From contig CP179201.1 in the NCBI GenBank assembly GCA_051201605.1, positions 3,867,434 through 3,931,433 of the forward strand: a stretch of DNA of 64,000 nucleotides. Direction: 5' to 3'. The notes below the pieces were generated by a model. That model was not told the origin of the DNA. It did not search any database and saw only the letters and a program-made list of their open reading frames with translations. The stretch is from CABZJG01 sp902512685 (GTDB lineage Bacteria; Pseudomonadota; Alphaproteobacteria; Rhodobacterales; Rhodobacteraceae). This document shows positions 18,118 to 27,572 of this stretch, one piece after another. A program made the translations under genes and the position numbers. Numbering within the stretch: position 1 is the first letter of the stretch; every line of letters starts with the position of its first letter.

Positions 18118-19974
18118 ATGGTCACACTCAGCCCCAATATGGCGCAAAGTACGGGCAAAATCTGCCAACTTGATGACGCCGCGATAAACCGCATCGCTGC
18201 CGGCGAGGTGGTCGAACGCCCAGCCTCTGCCATCAAAGAACTTGTGGAAAATGCCCTAGACGCCGGCGCAACAGACATCACCATAGACACCGCCGCCGCC
18301 GGCAAAACTCTGATCCGCGTGACCGACAATGGATGGGGTATTTCCGCGGCCGATTTGCCACTTTCTTTGGCCCGCCATGCCACGTCCAAAATTGACGGAT
18401 CGGACCTTTTGAATATCCACAGCTTCGGCTTTCGCGGCGAGGCGCTGCCTTCATTGGGTGCTGTTGGCCGGTTGACTTTAACAAGCAAAACCAAAGGACA
18501 AGACGCCGCTCAGATCACCTGCGCTGGCAGTGTTATCTCAGAGGTCAAACCAGCGGCCTTAAACCAAGGCACCGTGGTTGAGCTCCGCGATTTATTTTAT
18601 GCCACCCCCGCCCGATTAAAATTTCTACGCAGTGATCGCGCCGAAGCTCAAGCCATTAACGAGATCGTAAAGCGCCTTGCAATGGCACAGCCGGCGGTCG
18701 GTTTCTGGCTGCGTGATGTCACAGCAGACGCGCCTCGCACCATATTTCGTGTCGCCCGCCAAAGCGGCGATATGTTTGACGCGTTACAAGGCCGCCTATC
18801 ACAAGTTTTGGGGCGCGATTTTGTGGCCAATGCCCTGCCCATAGAAGCAGAAAGGGATTGGCTAAGGCTGTCCGGCTTTGCTGCCCTGCCCACATTTTCG
18901 CGCGGCGCGGCCGTGATGCAGCATCTTTTTGTCAACGGCCGTCCGGTGCGAGACAAACTGCTATACGGGGCGCTGCGCGGTGCCTATTCGGATTTTTTGT
19001 CACGTGACCGCCATCCGGCTGCTGTGCTTTTCATCGATTGTGACCCACATTTGGTGGATGTAAACGTGCATCCCGCCAAGACCGAGGTTCGCTTTCGCGA
19101 CCCTGGAACGGCGCGTGGATTAATCGTCTCAGCCCTGCGGCATGCTTTGGCCGAAGCTGGGCATCGCGCATCTAGTACGGTTGCCGGGGCCGCTTTGGGG
19201 GCAATGCGACCCGAAACAGATAAAAGGCCAATATATCAAATGGACCGGCCCAGCGCACGGTCCCTTTCCAATAGCTTTCAAGCCCAAGCGCCACAATTTG
19301 CCGAAACGGCCGCAGTCTTTGCGCGCATTGATGAGGACAGAGCATCAACCCCTGACGCAAAGGACCATTCCCAAACCTACCCGGCAGAAAACGATTTTCC
19401 TTTGGGGGCTGCGCGGGGGCAGGTGCATGAAAATTACATCATTTCCCAAACCAAAGACGGTCTAGTGATCGTCGATCAACATGCAGCGCACGAGCGGCTG
19501 GTTTATGAAAAACTCAAACAGCAAATGGCCGTAAACGGCGTTGCGGCGCAGGCTTTGCTCATCCCGGAAATTATTGAACTTTCACAGGCCGATTGTGCAC
19601 GGTTAATCGATTTTGCAGAGGCTTTGAAACCATTCGGGCTGACGCTAGAGGCCTTTGGCAGCGGCGCCATAGCGGTTCGTGAAACGCCGGCCGTTTTGGG
19701 CGCTATCGATGTTAAGGGGCTGGTCTTAGATATTCTTGATGAATTGTCGGATACCGGCGCCTCACAAGTGCTGAGCGATAAAGTAGAAGCTGTTCTCAGC
19801 CGCGTGGCCTGCCACGGATCAGTACGCTCGGGCCGCCGGATGCGCGCAGAAGAAATGAACGCTCTGCTCCGCGAAATGGAAGCCACACCGCATTCAGGGC
19901 AGTGCAACCATGGCCGGCCAACTTATATTGAGTTAAAACTTGCCGATATCGAACGGCTTTTCGGGCGCACATGA
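18118..19974 (+). CDS. mutL: DNA mismatch repair protein MutL
   Basis: 618 aa. The GHKL ATPase domain shows the MutL motifs NRIAAGEVVERPASAIKELV, ENALDAGAT, VTDNGWGIS and FRGEALPSL. The C-terminal dimerisation domain carries ACHGSVRSG and CNHGRPT. MutL couples mismatch recognition by MutS to strand removal. The start is taken at ATG 18118; ATG 18139 lies just before the conserved region. The stop overlaps the next start as ATGA, so rmuC is co-translated. Confidence 0.95.
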   Translation: MVTLSPNMAQSTGKICQLDDAAINRIAAGEVVERPASAIKELVENALDAGATDITIDTAAAGKTLIRVTDNGWGISAADLPLSLARHATSKIDGSDLLNIHSFGFRGEALPSLGAVGRLTLTSKTKGQDAAQITCAGSVISEVKPAALNQGTVVELRDLFYATPARLKFLRSDRAEAQAINEIVKRLAMAQPAVGFWLRDVTADAPRTIFRVARQSGDMFDALQGRLSQVLGRDFVANALPIEAERDWLRLSGFAALPTFSRGAAVMQHLFVNGRPVRDKLLYGALRGAYSDFLSRDRHPAAVLFIDCDPHLVDVNVHPAKTEVRFRDPGTARGLIVSALRHALAEAGHRASSTVAGAALGAMRPETDKRPIYQMDRPSARSLSNSFQAQAPQFAETAAVFARIDEDRASTPDAKDHSQTYPAENDFPLGAARGQVHENYIISQTKDGLVIVDQHAAHERLVYEKLKQQMAVNGVAAQALLIPEIIELSQADCARLIDFAEALKPFGLTLEAFGSGAIAVRETPAVLGAIDVKGLVLDILDELSDTGASQVLSDKVEAVLSRVACHGSVRSGRRMRAEEMNALLREMEATPHSGQCNHGRPTYIELKLADIERLFGRT

Positions 19975-21116
19975 CCATGGATATCGACCTTAGCAATTCT
20001 TTGATACAACTGGCCTTGCTTACCGCTGGTATTTTTATTGTTCTGCTGCTTTTTATGGTGCGCGCCGCTATAAAATCGGCCAAAGTTATCGCGCCCCTGG
20101 TACATCATATCTCGGATCTTGGCCAACGTGTACAGGCACTTGGGGATGGGCAGGAACGCTTGGCCGGCGGACTTCACCATGTCTCAGAAGCCCAAGCCCA
20201 AGCACAGGCCAATATGCTAAAGCTTATGGAGCAAAGATTGGCTATGGTCCAACAGCAGATGAACGAGAACCTTCACGGGACGGCGCGGCGCACGGCCCAG
20301 TCGCTTGGCGATCTTCAACAGCGTCTGGAAACCATCGATAAAGCACAGGAAAACATCACAAAGCTATCCGGTGATGTCCTGAGCCTACAAGATATTTTGT
20401 CGAACAAACAAACCCGCGGTGCTTTTGGTGAAATTCAACTTAATGACATCGTCTTAAATGCGCTGCCCAGTGATAGCTACACATTGCAAGCCACGCTTTC
20501 CAACGGCCGTCGTGCGGACTGTTTGATCCACTTACCAAATCCTCCGGGCCCTATTGTCATCGATAGTAAATTTCCCCTTGAAGGCTATGAAGCGCTGCGC
20601 AGTGCATCCACCGACTGGGAGGTAAGCGAAGCAAGAAAGGCCCTGCGCACATCTGTTAAAAAACATATAAAAGATATTTCCGAAAAATACATTCTAGAAG
20701 GTGAAACGGCTGATGGGGCGTTGATGTTTTTACCTTCAGAAGCCGTCTATGCCGAACTGCATGCCAATTTTTCCGATATTGTTCAGGAAGGCTTTTCCGC
20801 AAGAGTGTGGATCGTTTCGCCGACAACCTGCATGGCCACGTTAAATACAATGCGGGCCATATTAAAAGATGCCCGCATGCGCGAGCAAACCGGCGCAATT
20901 CGCCGTGAATTAGGGCTTCTTTATCAGGATGTTGATCGCTTGGGCACCCGGGTGGAGAATCTTGATCGGCATTTTGGGCAAGCGGCAAAAGATCTGTCAG
21001 AAATAAAAATCAGTGCGGACAAAGCAGGACGAAGGGCCAGGCGGCTGGACAATTTTGATTTTGAAGAATTGGCCACCACCAATGATCCCGCGCCAATCCC
21101 CCTTAAAGAGCCATAG
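19971..21116 (+). CDS. rmuC: DNA recombination protein RmuC
   Basis: 381 aa. It has an N-terminal membrane helix (LALLTAGIFIVLLLFMV, about residues 14-30), a coiled-coil region to about residue 130, then the RmuC domain. Visible signatures are TRGAFGEIQLNDIV, PIVIDSKFPLEGYEAL and MFLPSEAVYAEL, the restriction-endonuclease-like core. The family limits recombination at inverted repeats and is thought to act on DNA ends. The start overlaps mutL by 4 bp, giving a two-gene DNA-maintenance operon. Confidence 0.92.
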   Translation: MTMDIDLSNSLIQLALLTAGIFIVLLLFMVRAAIKSAKVIAPLVHHISDLGQRVQALGDGQERLAGGLHHVSEAQAQAQANMLKLMEQRLAMVQQQMNENLHGTARRTAQSLGDLQQRLETIDKAQENITKLSGDVLSLQDILSNKQTRGAFGEIQLNDIVLNALPSDSYTLQATLSNGRRADCLIHLPNPPGPIVIDSKFPLEGYEALRSASTDWEVSEARKALRTSVKKHIKDISEKYILEGETADGALMFLPSEAVYAELHANFSDIVQEGFSARVWIVSPTTCMATLNTMRAILKDARMREQTGAIRRELGLLYQDVDRLGTRVENLDRHFGQAAKDLSEIKISADKAGRRARRLDNFDFEELATTNDPAPIPLKEP

Positions 21117-21407
21117 CGCTGATCGATTATAAAATTTTGTAAAAAGGTGATCTATCAGCCTGAACTTTAACCAGCCTATACCTGCAATAGCGGCCTTTAC
21201 GGGAAAAAATTTCCGATCTGCGTCCTCAAATCAAGAATTTTTGTCCTCATTGGGTTTTGCAAAAGATTTTCATCTTGTATGAGATTATCTCAAGGTTTAT
21301 GCCAGCCCATCCAGTGTAGATGGCTGAAGTCACTATTTTGAAAAACGAACTATCATGTCAAAATCCAAATCTTGTTCGACATACCAGACATTGTCAGGAG
21401 ACCAAAA

Positions 21408-22451
21408 ATGTCATTTCTGAAAACCATTGTTGCCAGTGCTGTCGCCTTCACAGCTTCGCTCGCAACATTTTCCGTAATAGCCCAAGCACAAGAAGTGACG
21501 CTAAGGTTTCAACATTTTGTTTCACCACAATCGGCAAACCCGAAATATTTTATCGAACCATGGGCGCGCAAGGTTGAAAAAGATAGCAACGGCCGGATTA
21601 AAGTGGAAATCTATCCGTTTATGCAATTGGGCGGAGCGGCCAAAAACCAATATGATTTGGTGCGCGATGGGGTGCTTGATGGCGGATGGGTCATCCCGGG
21701 TTATCAACCGGGCCGCTTTCCCGAAGCCGAAGCCATGGAACTGCCATTTATGGTCACAAAATCGGCAGAAGCGGCCAGCCGAGCGGCTTGGGTTTTTACC
21801 CAAAAACACCTTGCTGATAATTTTGCAGATGTCCACCTGATTGCAGCTCATATGCACGGGCCAGGGATTGTGCATAAAAAAGGGCCCTCAATTTCAGCTG
21901 TTGCCGATTTCACCGGGCTTAAACTGCGCGGCCCGTCCCGCCCGGCGACATTGCTATTGGAAAAGCTTGGCGCTTATCCGCTTGGCATGCCAGTGCCCGC
22001 TTTCCCTGAAGCTCTGTCAAAGGGTGTTGTTGATGGCGGCGTGATCACTTGGGAAATGGCGCCCTCGCTTAAATTGAATGACCTGACCAATAGCCATACT
22101 GATGTCGCTGGTAACAAATCGCTCTATAATCTTTATTTCATCTGGGCAATGAACCGCGATAGCTATGCCGCGTTGCCCGATGATCTACGCGCTGTTATCG
22201 ATGCCAACTCTGGTGCCGAAACATCGGCTTGGGCCGGCCGTGCACATGATATTGGCGACACCGAAGGCCGCGAGCTAATGGCCGCCTCGGGAAATCAGAT
22301 TGCGACATTAGGCCAAACTGAAACAGATGAGATCAAGGCCCTAGGCGAAGCTGTCATCCAAGAATGGATCGCTGATGCCAATGCCAAAGGTCTAGATGGT
22401 CAGCTCTTGGTCGATGACGCAAGAAGCGCCGTGGCAGGTACTTTGAATTAA
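21408..22451 (+). CDS. TRAP transporter substrate-binding protein, DctP family (orphan)
   Basis: 347 aa. It begins with a signal peptide ending near AQAQE and continues VTLRFQHFVSPQSANPKYF, the start of the DctP fold. Typical features include PFMQLGG, ELPFM and GLKLRGPSRPATLLLEKLGA. It delivers a small organic acid to a TRAP permease. The start is ATG 21408 with AGGAG 7 nt upstream. No DctQ or DctM gene is next to it, so either the permease is elsewhere or this receptor serves another function. It is a single-gene unit with a hairpin downstream. Confidence 0.9.
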   Translation: MSFLKTIVASAVAFTASLATFSVIAQAQEVTLRFQHFVSPQSANPKYFIEPWARKVEKDSNGRIKVEIYPFMQLGGAAKNQYDLVRDGVLDGGWVIPGYQPGRFPEAEAMELPFMVTKSAEAASRAAWVFTQKHLADNFADVHLIAAHMHGPGIVHKKGPSISAVADFTGLKLRGPSRPATLLLEKLGAYPLGMPVPAFPEALSKGVVDGGVITWEMAPSLKLNDLTNSHTDVAGNKSLYNLYFIWAMNRDSYAALPDDLRAVIDANSGAETSAWAGRAHDIGDTEGRELMAASGNQIATLGQTETDEIKALGEAVIQEWIADANAKGLDGQLLVDDARSAVAGTLN

Positions 22452-22463
22452 CTTCAGTGGGGG

Positions 22464-22491
22464 TGCCCAGCGGCCAATGTGCAGCTGGGCA
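22464..22491 (+). terminator. Hairpin after the TRAP gene
   Basis: TGCCCAGC (22464-22471) pairs with GCTGGGCA (22484-22491) around a 12-base loop, 13 bp after the stop codon. There is only a weak T tract, so it may be a terminator or an mRNA-stabilising stem. Confidence 0.4.
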
Positions 22492-22624
22492 AAATCTCTT
22501 TGAGCCTACCGCTTGTTTAAAACATCAATGTTTCATTAAAGTGGCATAATCATTTCTCTTCACCTTGACAGCACAGGCGCTTATAGGCTCTCTGACAAGA
22601 GTTGCAGTTTGCAGGACGAAATGA

Positions 22625-23434
22625 ATGGCCCATATAATTGTTGTTGGCAATGAAAAAGGCGGCGCTGGGAAATCCACCGTTGCCATGCATGTGGCAACCG
22701 CATTGGCCCGCATGGACTTTCGCGTCGGCGTATTGGATTTGGACCTGAGGCAACGGTCTTTGGCGCGCTATTGTCTCAACCGCAGCATCCATATTGCCCA
22801 GGACGGGCTCGCGTTGCCCAGCCCGACAAGTTACGATTTACCGGATATTGACAAAGCCAATGTTCCCGAAGACGAAAACATATTTGACCATAGACTTTCT
22901 GCTGCGATTGCCCGAATGGAACCGCAAAGTGACTTTATCCTCATCGACTGCCCGGGATCGCATACGCGCTTAAGTCAGGTTGCACATTCACTGGCCGATA
23001 CTCTGATCACTCCGCTCAATGACAGTTTTGTAGATTTTGACCTGCTGGCGCATATCGGCAGCGATGGCGAAACCATCGCAGGCCCTTCTGTATATTCCGA
23101 AATGGTCTGGAACGCGCGTCAACTGCGCGCCCAGGCCGATCTGTCGCCGATTGATTGGGTGGTTTTGCGCAACCGTGTTGGCGCACAGCAGATGGTGAAT
23201 AAACAAAAAATGGAGCGGGCTTTAGAAAAGCTGTCCAATCGCATCGGGTTTAGAATTGCGCCGGGCTTCAATGAACGCGTTGTGTTTCGCGAACTTTTTC
23301 CCCGAGGCCTTACCTTGCTTGATCTCAAAGATGTGGGTGTCAAACAACTCAACATTTCAAATATAACCGCGCGTCAGGAATTACGCGATCTGATCAAGAC
23401 TGTGAACCTGCCGGGTGTAACGATCAATTTTTGA
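22625..23434 (+). CDS. mipZ: Division-site regulator MipZ (ParA-type ATPase)
   Basis: 269 aa. It has a deviant Walker A KGGAGKSTVAMHVATAL and a Walker B-like FILIDCPGS. The MipZ-specific block FVDFDLLAHI, then SVYSEMVWNARQLRAQADL, distinguishes it from plasmid ParA. MipZ forms a gradient from the ParB-bound origins and inhibits FtsZ near the poles, so that division occurs at midcell. It is a single gene, oriented toward cysQ. Confidence 0.9.
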   Translation: MAHIIVVGNEKGGAGKSTVAMHVATALARMDFRVGVLDLDLRQRSLARYCLNRSIHIAQDGLALPSPTSYDLPDIDKANVPEDENIFDHRLSAAIARMEPQSDFILIDCPGSHTRLSQVAHSLADTLITPLNDSFVDFDLLAHIGSDGETIAGPSVYSEMVWNARQLRAQADLSPIDWVVLRNRVGAQQMVNKQKMERALEKLSNRIGFRIAPGFNERVVFRELFPRGLTLLDLKDVGVKQLNISNITARQELRDLIKTVNLPGVTINF

Positions 23435-23657
23435 CCGCTATCGGATCAAAGCAGATTGGCCTATTTGCGCTGCCTTGACCAAACCAAGCGCACATCTTAA
23501 AGCTGAAGTGTGATTTGAATTAATAAAGGTAGAAATGTGACCAAGTTTGGGAAACTCTTCACATCCAGTCATTAAAAAGAACGGCTGGCAAGTCTAAATA
23601 GATTGTGCCCTAGCTATTTTTCCTTCCCAAAACAGACATGTTTCTAGACGTTGATAA
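23435..23657. other. Intergenic region between convergent mipZ and cysQ
   Basis: 223 bp with no gene, and no convincing terminator hairpin seen for either strand. Confidence 0.4.
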
Positions 23658-24455
23658 TCATTTACTTTTTAACATCACACCCTCTACCGAGGCGATAAAA
23701 TGTGGGTTCTCGTAGTTTGGTTTTCCATACTCTAAAGGCCTAAGCGTATCAAAATGAACCACTGCGCCACCAGCTGCATTTAAAATGGCATGGCCCGCAG
23801 CTGTATCCCACTCCATGGTTCTGCCCAGTCTTGGATAAAAATCGGCTTCCCCAGTGGCGAGCAGGCAGAACTTTAAAGATGATCCTGCACTGGTTGATTT
23901 TGCCACTGAATATTTGGATATATAGGTGTCGGTATTTTGATCACGATGCGACTTTGATGCCACGACAATCAACGCTTCATTGTTCGGGATTTTAACCGAA
24001 ATTGGCAAATTTTTCCCCTTCGTTTTTTCTTCAAACGGCGCTTTTTCCTCTAACGGCTGTCCTGTGGCATCGGTATAAAAAAGCCGACCTATGGCAGGGG
24101 CATATACTATTCCACGGGTTGGAACACCATCTTCAATTAAAGCAATGTTCACTGTAAACTCGGCGGTTTTTTTGATGAACTCCTTGGTTCCATCCAAGGG
24201 ATCGACGATCAAAAATGTCTTGTGTTGCTGCACGTGCGAGCTTGCCTGCTCTTCGGTCACAACAGGAAGGTCTGGAAACGCCAGCTTCAGACCGGAAAAA
24301 ATAATCTGATCTGCTGCTTTGTCAGCCAAAGTGACTGGGCTATTGTCAGCCTTTGTTTCAAATGAAAGGTGATCTGCTTTATAAATATCCATGATTGCTT
24401 TGCCTGATCTCAAGGCAAGGCCACGCATAACGTGCGTTAATTTTTTATAATCCAA
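23658..24455 (-). CDS. cysQ: 3'(2'),5'-bisphosphate nucleotidase CysQ
   Basis: About 265 aa. Inositol-monophosphatase-fold motifs are visible: VVTEEQAS (metal Glu), IVDPLDGTKEF (catalytic Asp cluster) and EWDTAAGHAIL (second metal site). The family removes phosphate from PAP formed in sulfate assimilation. The start is uncertain: family alignment points to LDYKKLTHVMRGLALRSG, so TTG at 24455. An ATG at 24518 and the open frame to 24578 are alternatives, without clear ribosome sites. It is divergent from the decayed permease at 24607. Confidence 0.85.
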   Translation of the reverse strand: MDYKKLTHVMRGLALRSGKAIMDIYKADHLSFETKADNSPVTLADKAADQIIFSGLKLAFPDLPVVTEEQASSHVQQHKTFLIVDPLDGTKEFIKKTAEFTVNIALIEDGVPTRGIVYAPAIGRLFYTDATGQPLEEKAPFEEKTKGKNLPISVKIPNNEALIVVASKSHRDQNTDTYISKYSVAKSTSAGSSLKFCLLATGEADFYPRLGRTMEWDTAAGHAILNAAGGAVVHFDTLRPLEYGKPNYENPHFIASVEGVMLKSK

Positions 24456-24606
24456 TGTAAGTAACTTTCTGTGATTTTTGCCACTACTGGACTTTTCTGT
24501 TCTAAAATATGCTATCATTGCGCATTTATTTTTGCTTATGCTATTTAATTTACGTTTTAGCAAGTTTTTCTGGGTCATATTTCCAGTCGGTTTTAAGGTG
24601 CTTTCA

Positions 24607-25386
24607 ATGTTTAGAACTTATAAATCCCAAAGCTCAGCTGGTTTTGCATTGAATATTTCATTGCAGATTTTTCATGCCACCGTACGCAGCATCAGACAAA
24701 AGCATAGCTCCCCAATAATTGGTTTGCTTTCAGAAATGTTACAAGCTGTCATGTTTGTTGCCGCCTTTTGGCTTTTTTTTCAAATTCTTGGAATTAAGAG
24801 TGCGGCAATCCGCGGCGATTTTGTGATTTATATCATGAGCGGTATTTTCCTTTTTATGACCCACCTCTGCAATGATGCAGCGCGCGCCTATGAACACAGC
24901 CATTGCGATCAGTTCCGCAGCTCTGGGTTCTCTTTATTTGCAAACTTTATCAATGTTTGTCATTTTCTTAGTCTACTATGTGGTGTTTTCACCCTTTGTG
25001 ATTGATGATCCAGTGGGTGCATTTTAATGTTCCTGCTGGCCTGGTTCACGGGATGTGCAGTTGGGCTTTTGATGTTTTCCATCAAGCCTTGGGCACCAAG
25101 TTTTACAACCGTTCTGAGAACTCTATATCAAAGGGCAAATATGATAGCCTCGGGCAAAATGTTTGTAGCGAATTCATTGCCTAGTTTTATGTTGGCGATG
25201 TTCGATTGGAACCCTTTATTTCACACAATCGATCAAGGGCGTGGATTTGCATTTATCAATTACAACCCGCATAACAGCTCGATTATTTATCCAATTAATG
25301 TCGGAATTGCTCTTATGACTTTGGGTCTTATTGGCGAATACTACACCCGCAAAAGGGCATCTTCGAGCTGGGGCGCGAAGAACTAG
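24607..25386 (+). pseudogene. ABC-2 type polysaccharide/capsule export permease, decayed
   Basis: It starts at MFRTYKSQSSAGFALNISLQ and runs through membrane helices (VMFVAAFWLFFQILG, YIMSGIFLFMTH). The frame then breaks at about 24865, where several family codons also seem lost. It resumes as MMQRAPMNTAIAISSAALGS and LYLQTLSMFVILFLVYYVVF to a TAA at 25025-25027, where GCATTTTAATG lacks one T. The last part reads MFLLAWFTGCAVGLLMFSIK to 25386. With two breaks it is non-functional as read. The family is KpsM-like permeases exporting capsular polysaccharide; no partner ATPase is nearby. Confidence 0.75.
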
Positions 25387-25587
25387 CCTAAAACTTGCCA
25401 AGATCACTGGTATTTTTGTTAAATTTTATGCCTCAAAAGTCTGGCAAAGGTTGCAGGCACCCAACAGCCTGACTATATACATCCAACGCAGATCATGCGC
25501 GTGAACTAAATTGCTGATTTTGCGACACAAGCGCCAAAAAGGGTTTGTGTTGCGTGTTATTGCCTAAACTTAAGAGGGATCGAAAAT

Positions 25588-27498
25588 ATGGCCAAAGTTA
25601 TCGGTATTGACCTTGGAACCACAAACAGTTGTATCGCGATCATGGACGGATCGCAGCCCCGTGTTATTGAAAATTCTGAAGGCGCGCGAACAACGCCGTC
25701 AATTGTTGCCTTTACAGATGATGAGCGCCTTGTTGGCCAGCCAGCGAAACGGCAGGCCGTAACAAACCCGGACAATACTATTTTTGGTGTGAAACGATTG
25801 ATTGGCCGTCGTGATGACGACGCTGATCTCGCCAAGGATAAGAAAAACCTTCCCTTTACAGTTGTCGATGGCGGAAACGGGGATGCATGGGTTGAAGCCA
25901 GAGGCGAAAAATACAGCCCAAGTCAGATTTCAGCTTTCATATTGCAAAAAATGAAAGAAACCGCTGAAAGCTATCTCGGCGAAGAAGTCACCCAAGCGGT
26001 GATTACCGTTCCGGCGTATTTCAACGACGCTCAACGTCAGGCAACGAAAGACTCGGGTAAGATTGCCGGGCTTGAAGTGTTGCGTATTATCAATGAACCA
26101 ACCGCAGCCGCGCTTGCTTATGGTTTGGATAAAAAAGAAACAAAAACCATCGCGGTTTATGATCTTGGTGGCGGTACTTTTGATGTGACCATCCTTGAAA
26201 TCGATGATGGTCTGTTCGAAGTCAAATCCACCAATGGGGACACCTTTCTGGGCGGTGAAGATTTTGACATGCGTATTGTCAACTACCTCGCCGAAGAGTT
26301 TAAAAAAGAAAATGGCGTTGACCTGAAAAAAGACAAGATGGCTTTGCAGCGGCTTAAAGAAGCTGCGGAAAAAGCCAAAATTGAACTGTCTTCATCCAAT
26401 CAAACAGAAATCAACCAACCCTTTATTTCGATGGACGGCTCAACCGGCCAGCCGTTGCACATGGTAATGAAGCTGACCAGAGCCAAATTGGAAAGCTTGG
26501 TTAACGATCTCATCAAAGCCTCGATGAAGCCTTGCCAAGCCGCATTGAAAGATGCGGTCCTCAGCACTGACGATATTGATGAAATCGTTTTGGTCGGTGG
26601 TATGACGCGGATGCCAAAAGTGATCGAAGAGGTAACAAAGTTTTTCGGCAAAGAGCCTCATAAAGGGGTCAACCCGGATGAGGTTGTTGCGATGGGTGCG
26701 GCCATTCAGGCCGGCGTTTTGCAAGGCGATGTCAAGGATGTGGTTTTGCTTGATGTGACACCATTGTCATTGGGTATTGAAACTTTGGGGGGCGTCTTTA
26801 CACGCCTGATCGACCGCAACACCACGATCCCAACTAAAAAGTCACAAATCTTTTCGACCGCAGAAGATAATCAAAGCGCCGTGACCATCCGGGTTTTCCA
26901 AGGCGAGCGGGAAATGGCTACGGATAACAAGATTCTTGGGCAATTCAATTTGGAAAATATTCCACCAGCGCCGCGTGGAATGCCGCAGATTGAAGTCGCC
27001 TTTGATATCGACGCAAACGGTATCGTTTCTGTATCAGCCAAAGACAAAGGCACTGGAAAAGAGCAAACCATAACAATCCAAGCTTCTGGCGGTTTGTCAG
27101 ATGATGATATCGATCAAATGGTGCGTGATGCGGAAGAAAACGCGGAATCAGACAAAGAACGCCGTGAATTGATCGAAGCTAAAAATCAGGCGGAAAGCTT
27201 GATCCATTCGACCGAAAAATCAATGGAAGAACATGCTGATAAAGTGGATCCAACAACCATAGAAGCCATTGAGCTGGCAATTGTGGCATTAAAGGATGAG
27301 CTTGAAACTGAAAATGCTTCAAAAATCAAATCCGGCATCCAAAATGTCACCGAAGCTGCCATGAAACTTGGTGAGGCAATCTACAAAGCCAGCCAAAGTG
27401 AAGCAGATGACGAACAAATGGCGGCTGATGCTGAAGGTATGGATGATGATATCGTTGATGCCGACTTTGAAGATTTGGACGACGGAAAACGGCAATAA
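25588..27498 (+). CDS. dnaK: Molecular chaperone DnaK (Hsp70)
   Basis: 636 aa. It begins MAKVIGIDLGTTNSCIAIMD and has the ATPase phosphate loops (YDLGGGTFDVT, VGGMTRMPKV), the linker DVVLLDVTPLSLGIET, the substrate domain and the acidic tail ending ADFEDLDDGKRQ. It refolds and disaggregates proteins with DnaJ and GrpE. The ribosome site AGAGGG precedes the ATG. It is followed by a hairpin and then dnaJ. Confidence 0.98.
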   Translation: MAKVIGIDLGTTNSCIAIMDGSQPRVIENSEGARTTPSIVAFTDDERLVGQPAKRQAVTNPDNTIFGVKRLIGRRDDDADLAKDKKNLPFTVVDGGNGDAWVEARGEKYSPSQISAFILQKMKETAESYLGEEVTQAVITVPAYFNDAQRQATKDSGKIAGLEVLRIINEPTAAALAYGLDKKETKTIAVYDLGGGTFDVTILEIDDGLFEVKSTNGDTFLGGEDFDMRIVNYLAEEFKKENGVDLKKDKMALQRLKEAAEKAKIELSSSNQTEINQPFISMDGSTGQPLHMVMKLTRAKLESLVNDLIKASMKPCQAALKDAVLSTDDIDEIVLVGGMTRMPKVIEEVTKFFGKEPHKGVNPDEVVAMGAAIQAGVLQGDVKDVVLLDVTPLSLGIETLGGVFTRLIDRNTTIPTKKSQIFSTAEDNQSAVTIRVFQGEREMATDNKILGQFNLENIPPAPRGMPQIEVAFDIDANGIVSVSAKDKGTGKEQTITIQASGGLSDDDIDQMVRDAEENAESDKERRELIEAKNQAESLIHSTEKSMEEHADKVDPTTIEAIELAIVALKDELETENASKIKSGIQNVTEAAMKLGEAIYKASQSEADDEQMAADAEGMDDDIVDADFEDLDDGKRQ

Positions 27499-27521
27499 CC
27501 TTTGTAGTTAGACCCAAAAAG

Positions 27522-27544
27522 CCGGCCCAAAACCCATGGGCCGG
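27522..27544 (+). terminator. dnaK-dnaJ intergenic hairpin
   Basis: CCGGCCC (27522-27528) pairs with GGGCCGG (27538-27544), followed by TTT. It sits 23 bp after dnaK and 28 bp before dnaJ. It likely acts as a leaky terminator that lowers dnaJ relative to dnaK, since dnaJ has no obvious promoter of its own. Confidence 0.65.
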
Positions 27545-27572
27545 TTTCTGCGTTTATTGAGGAACTTGATCG

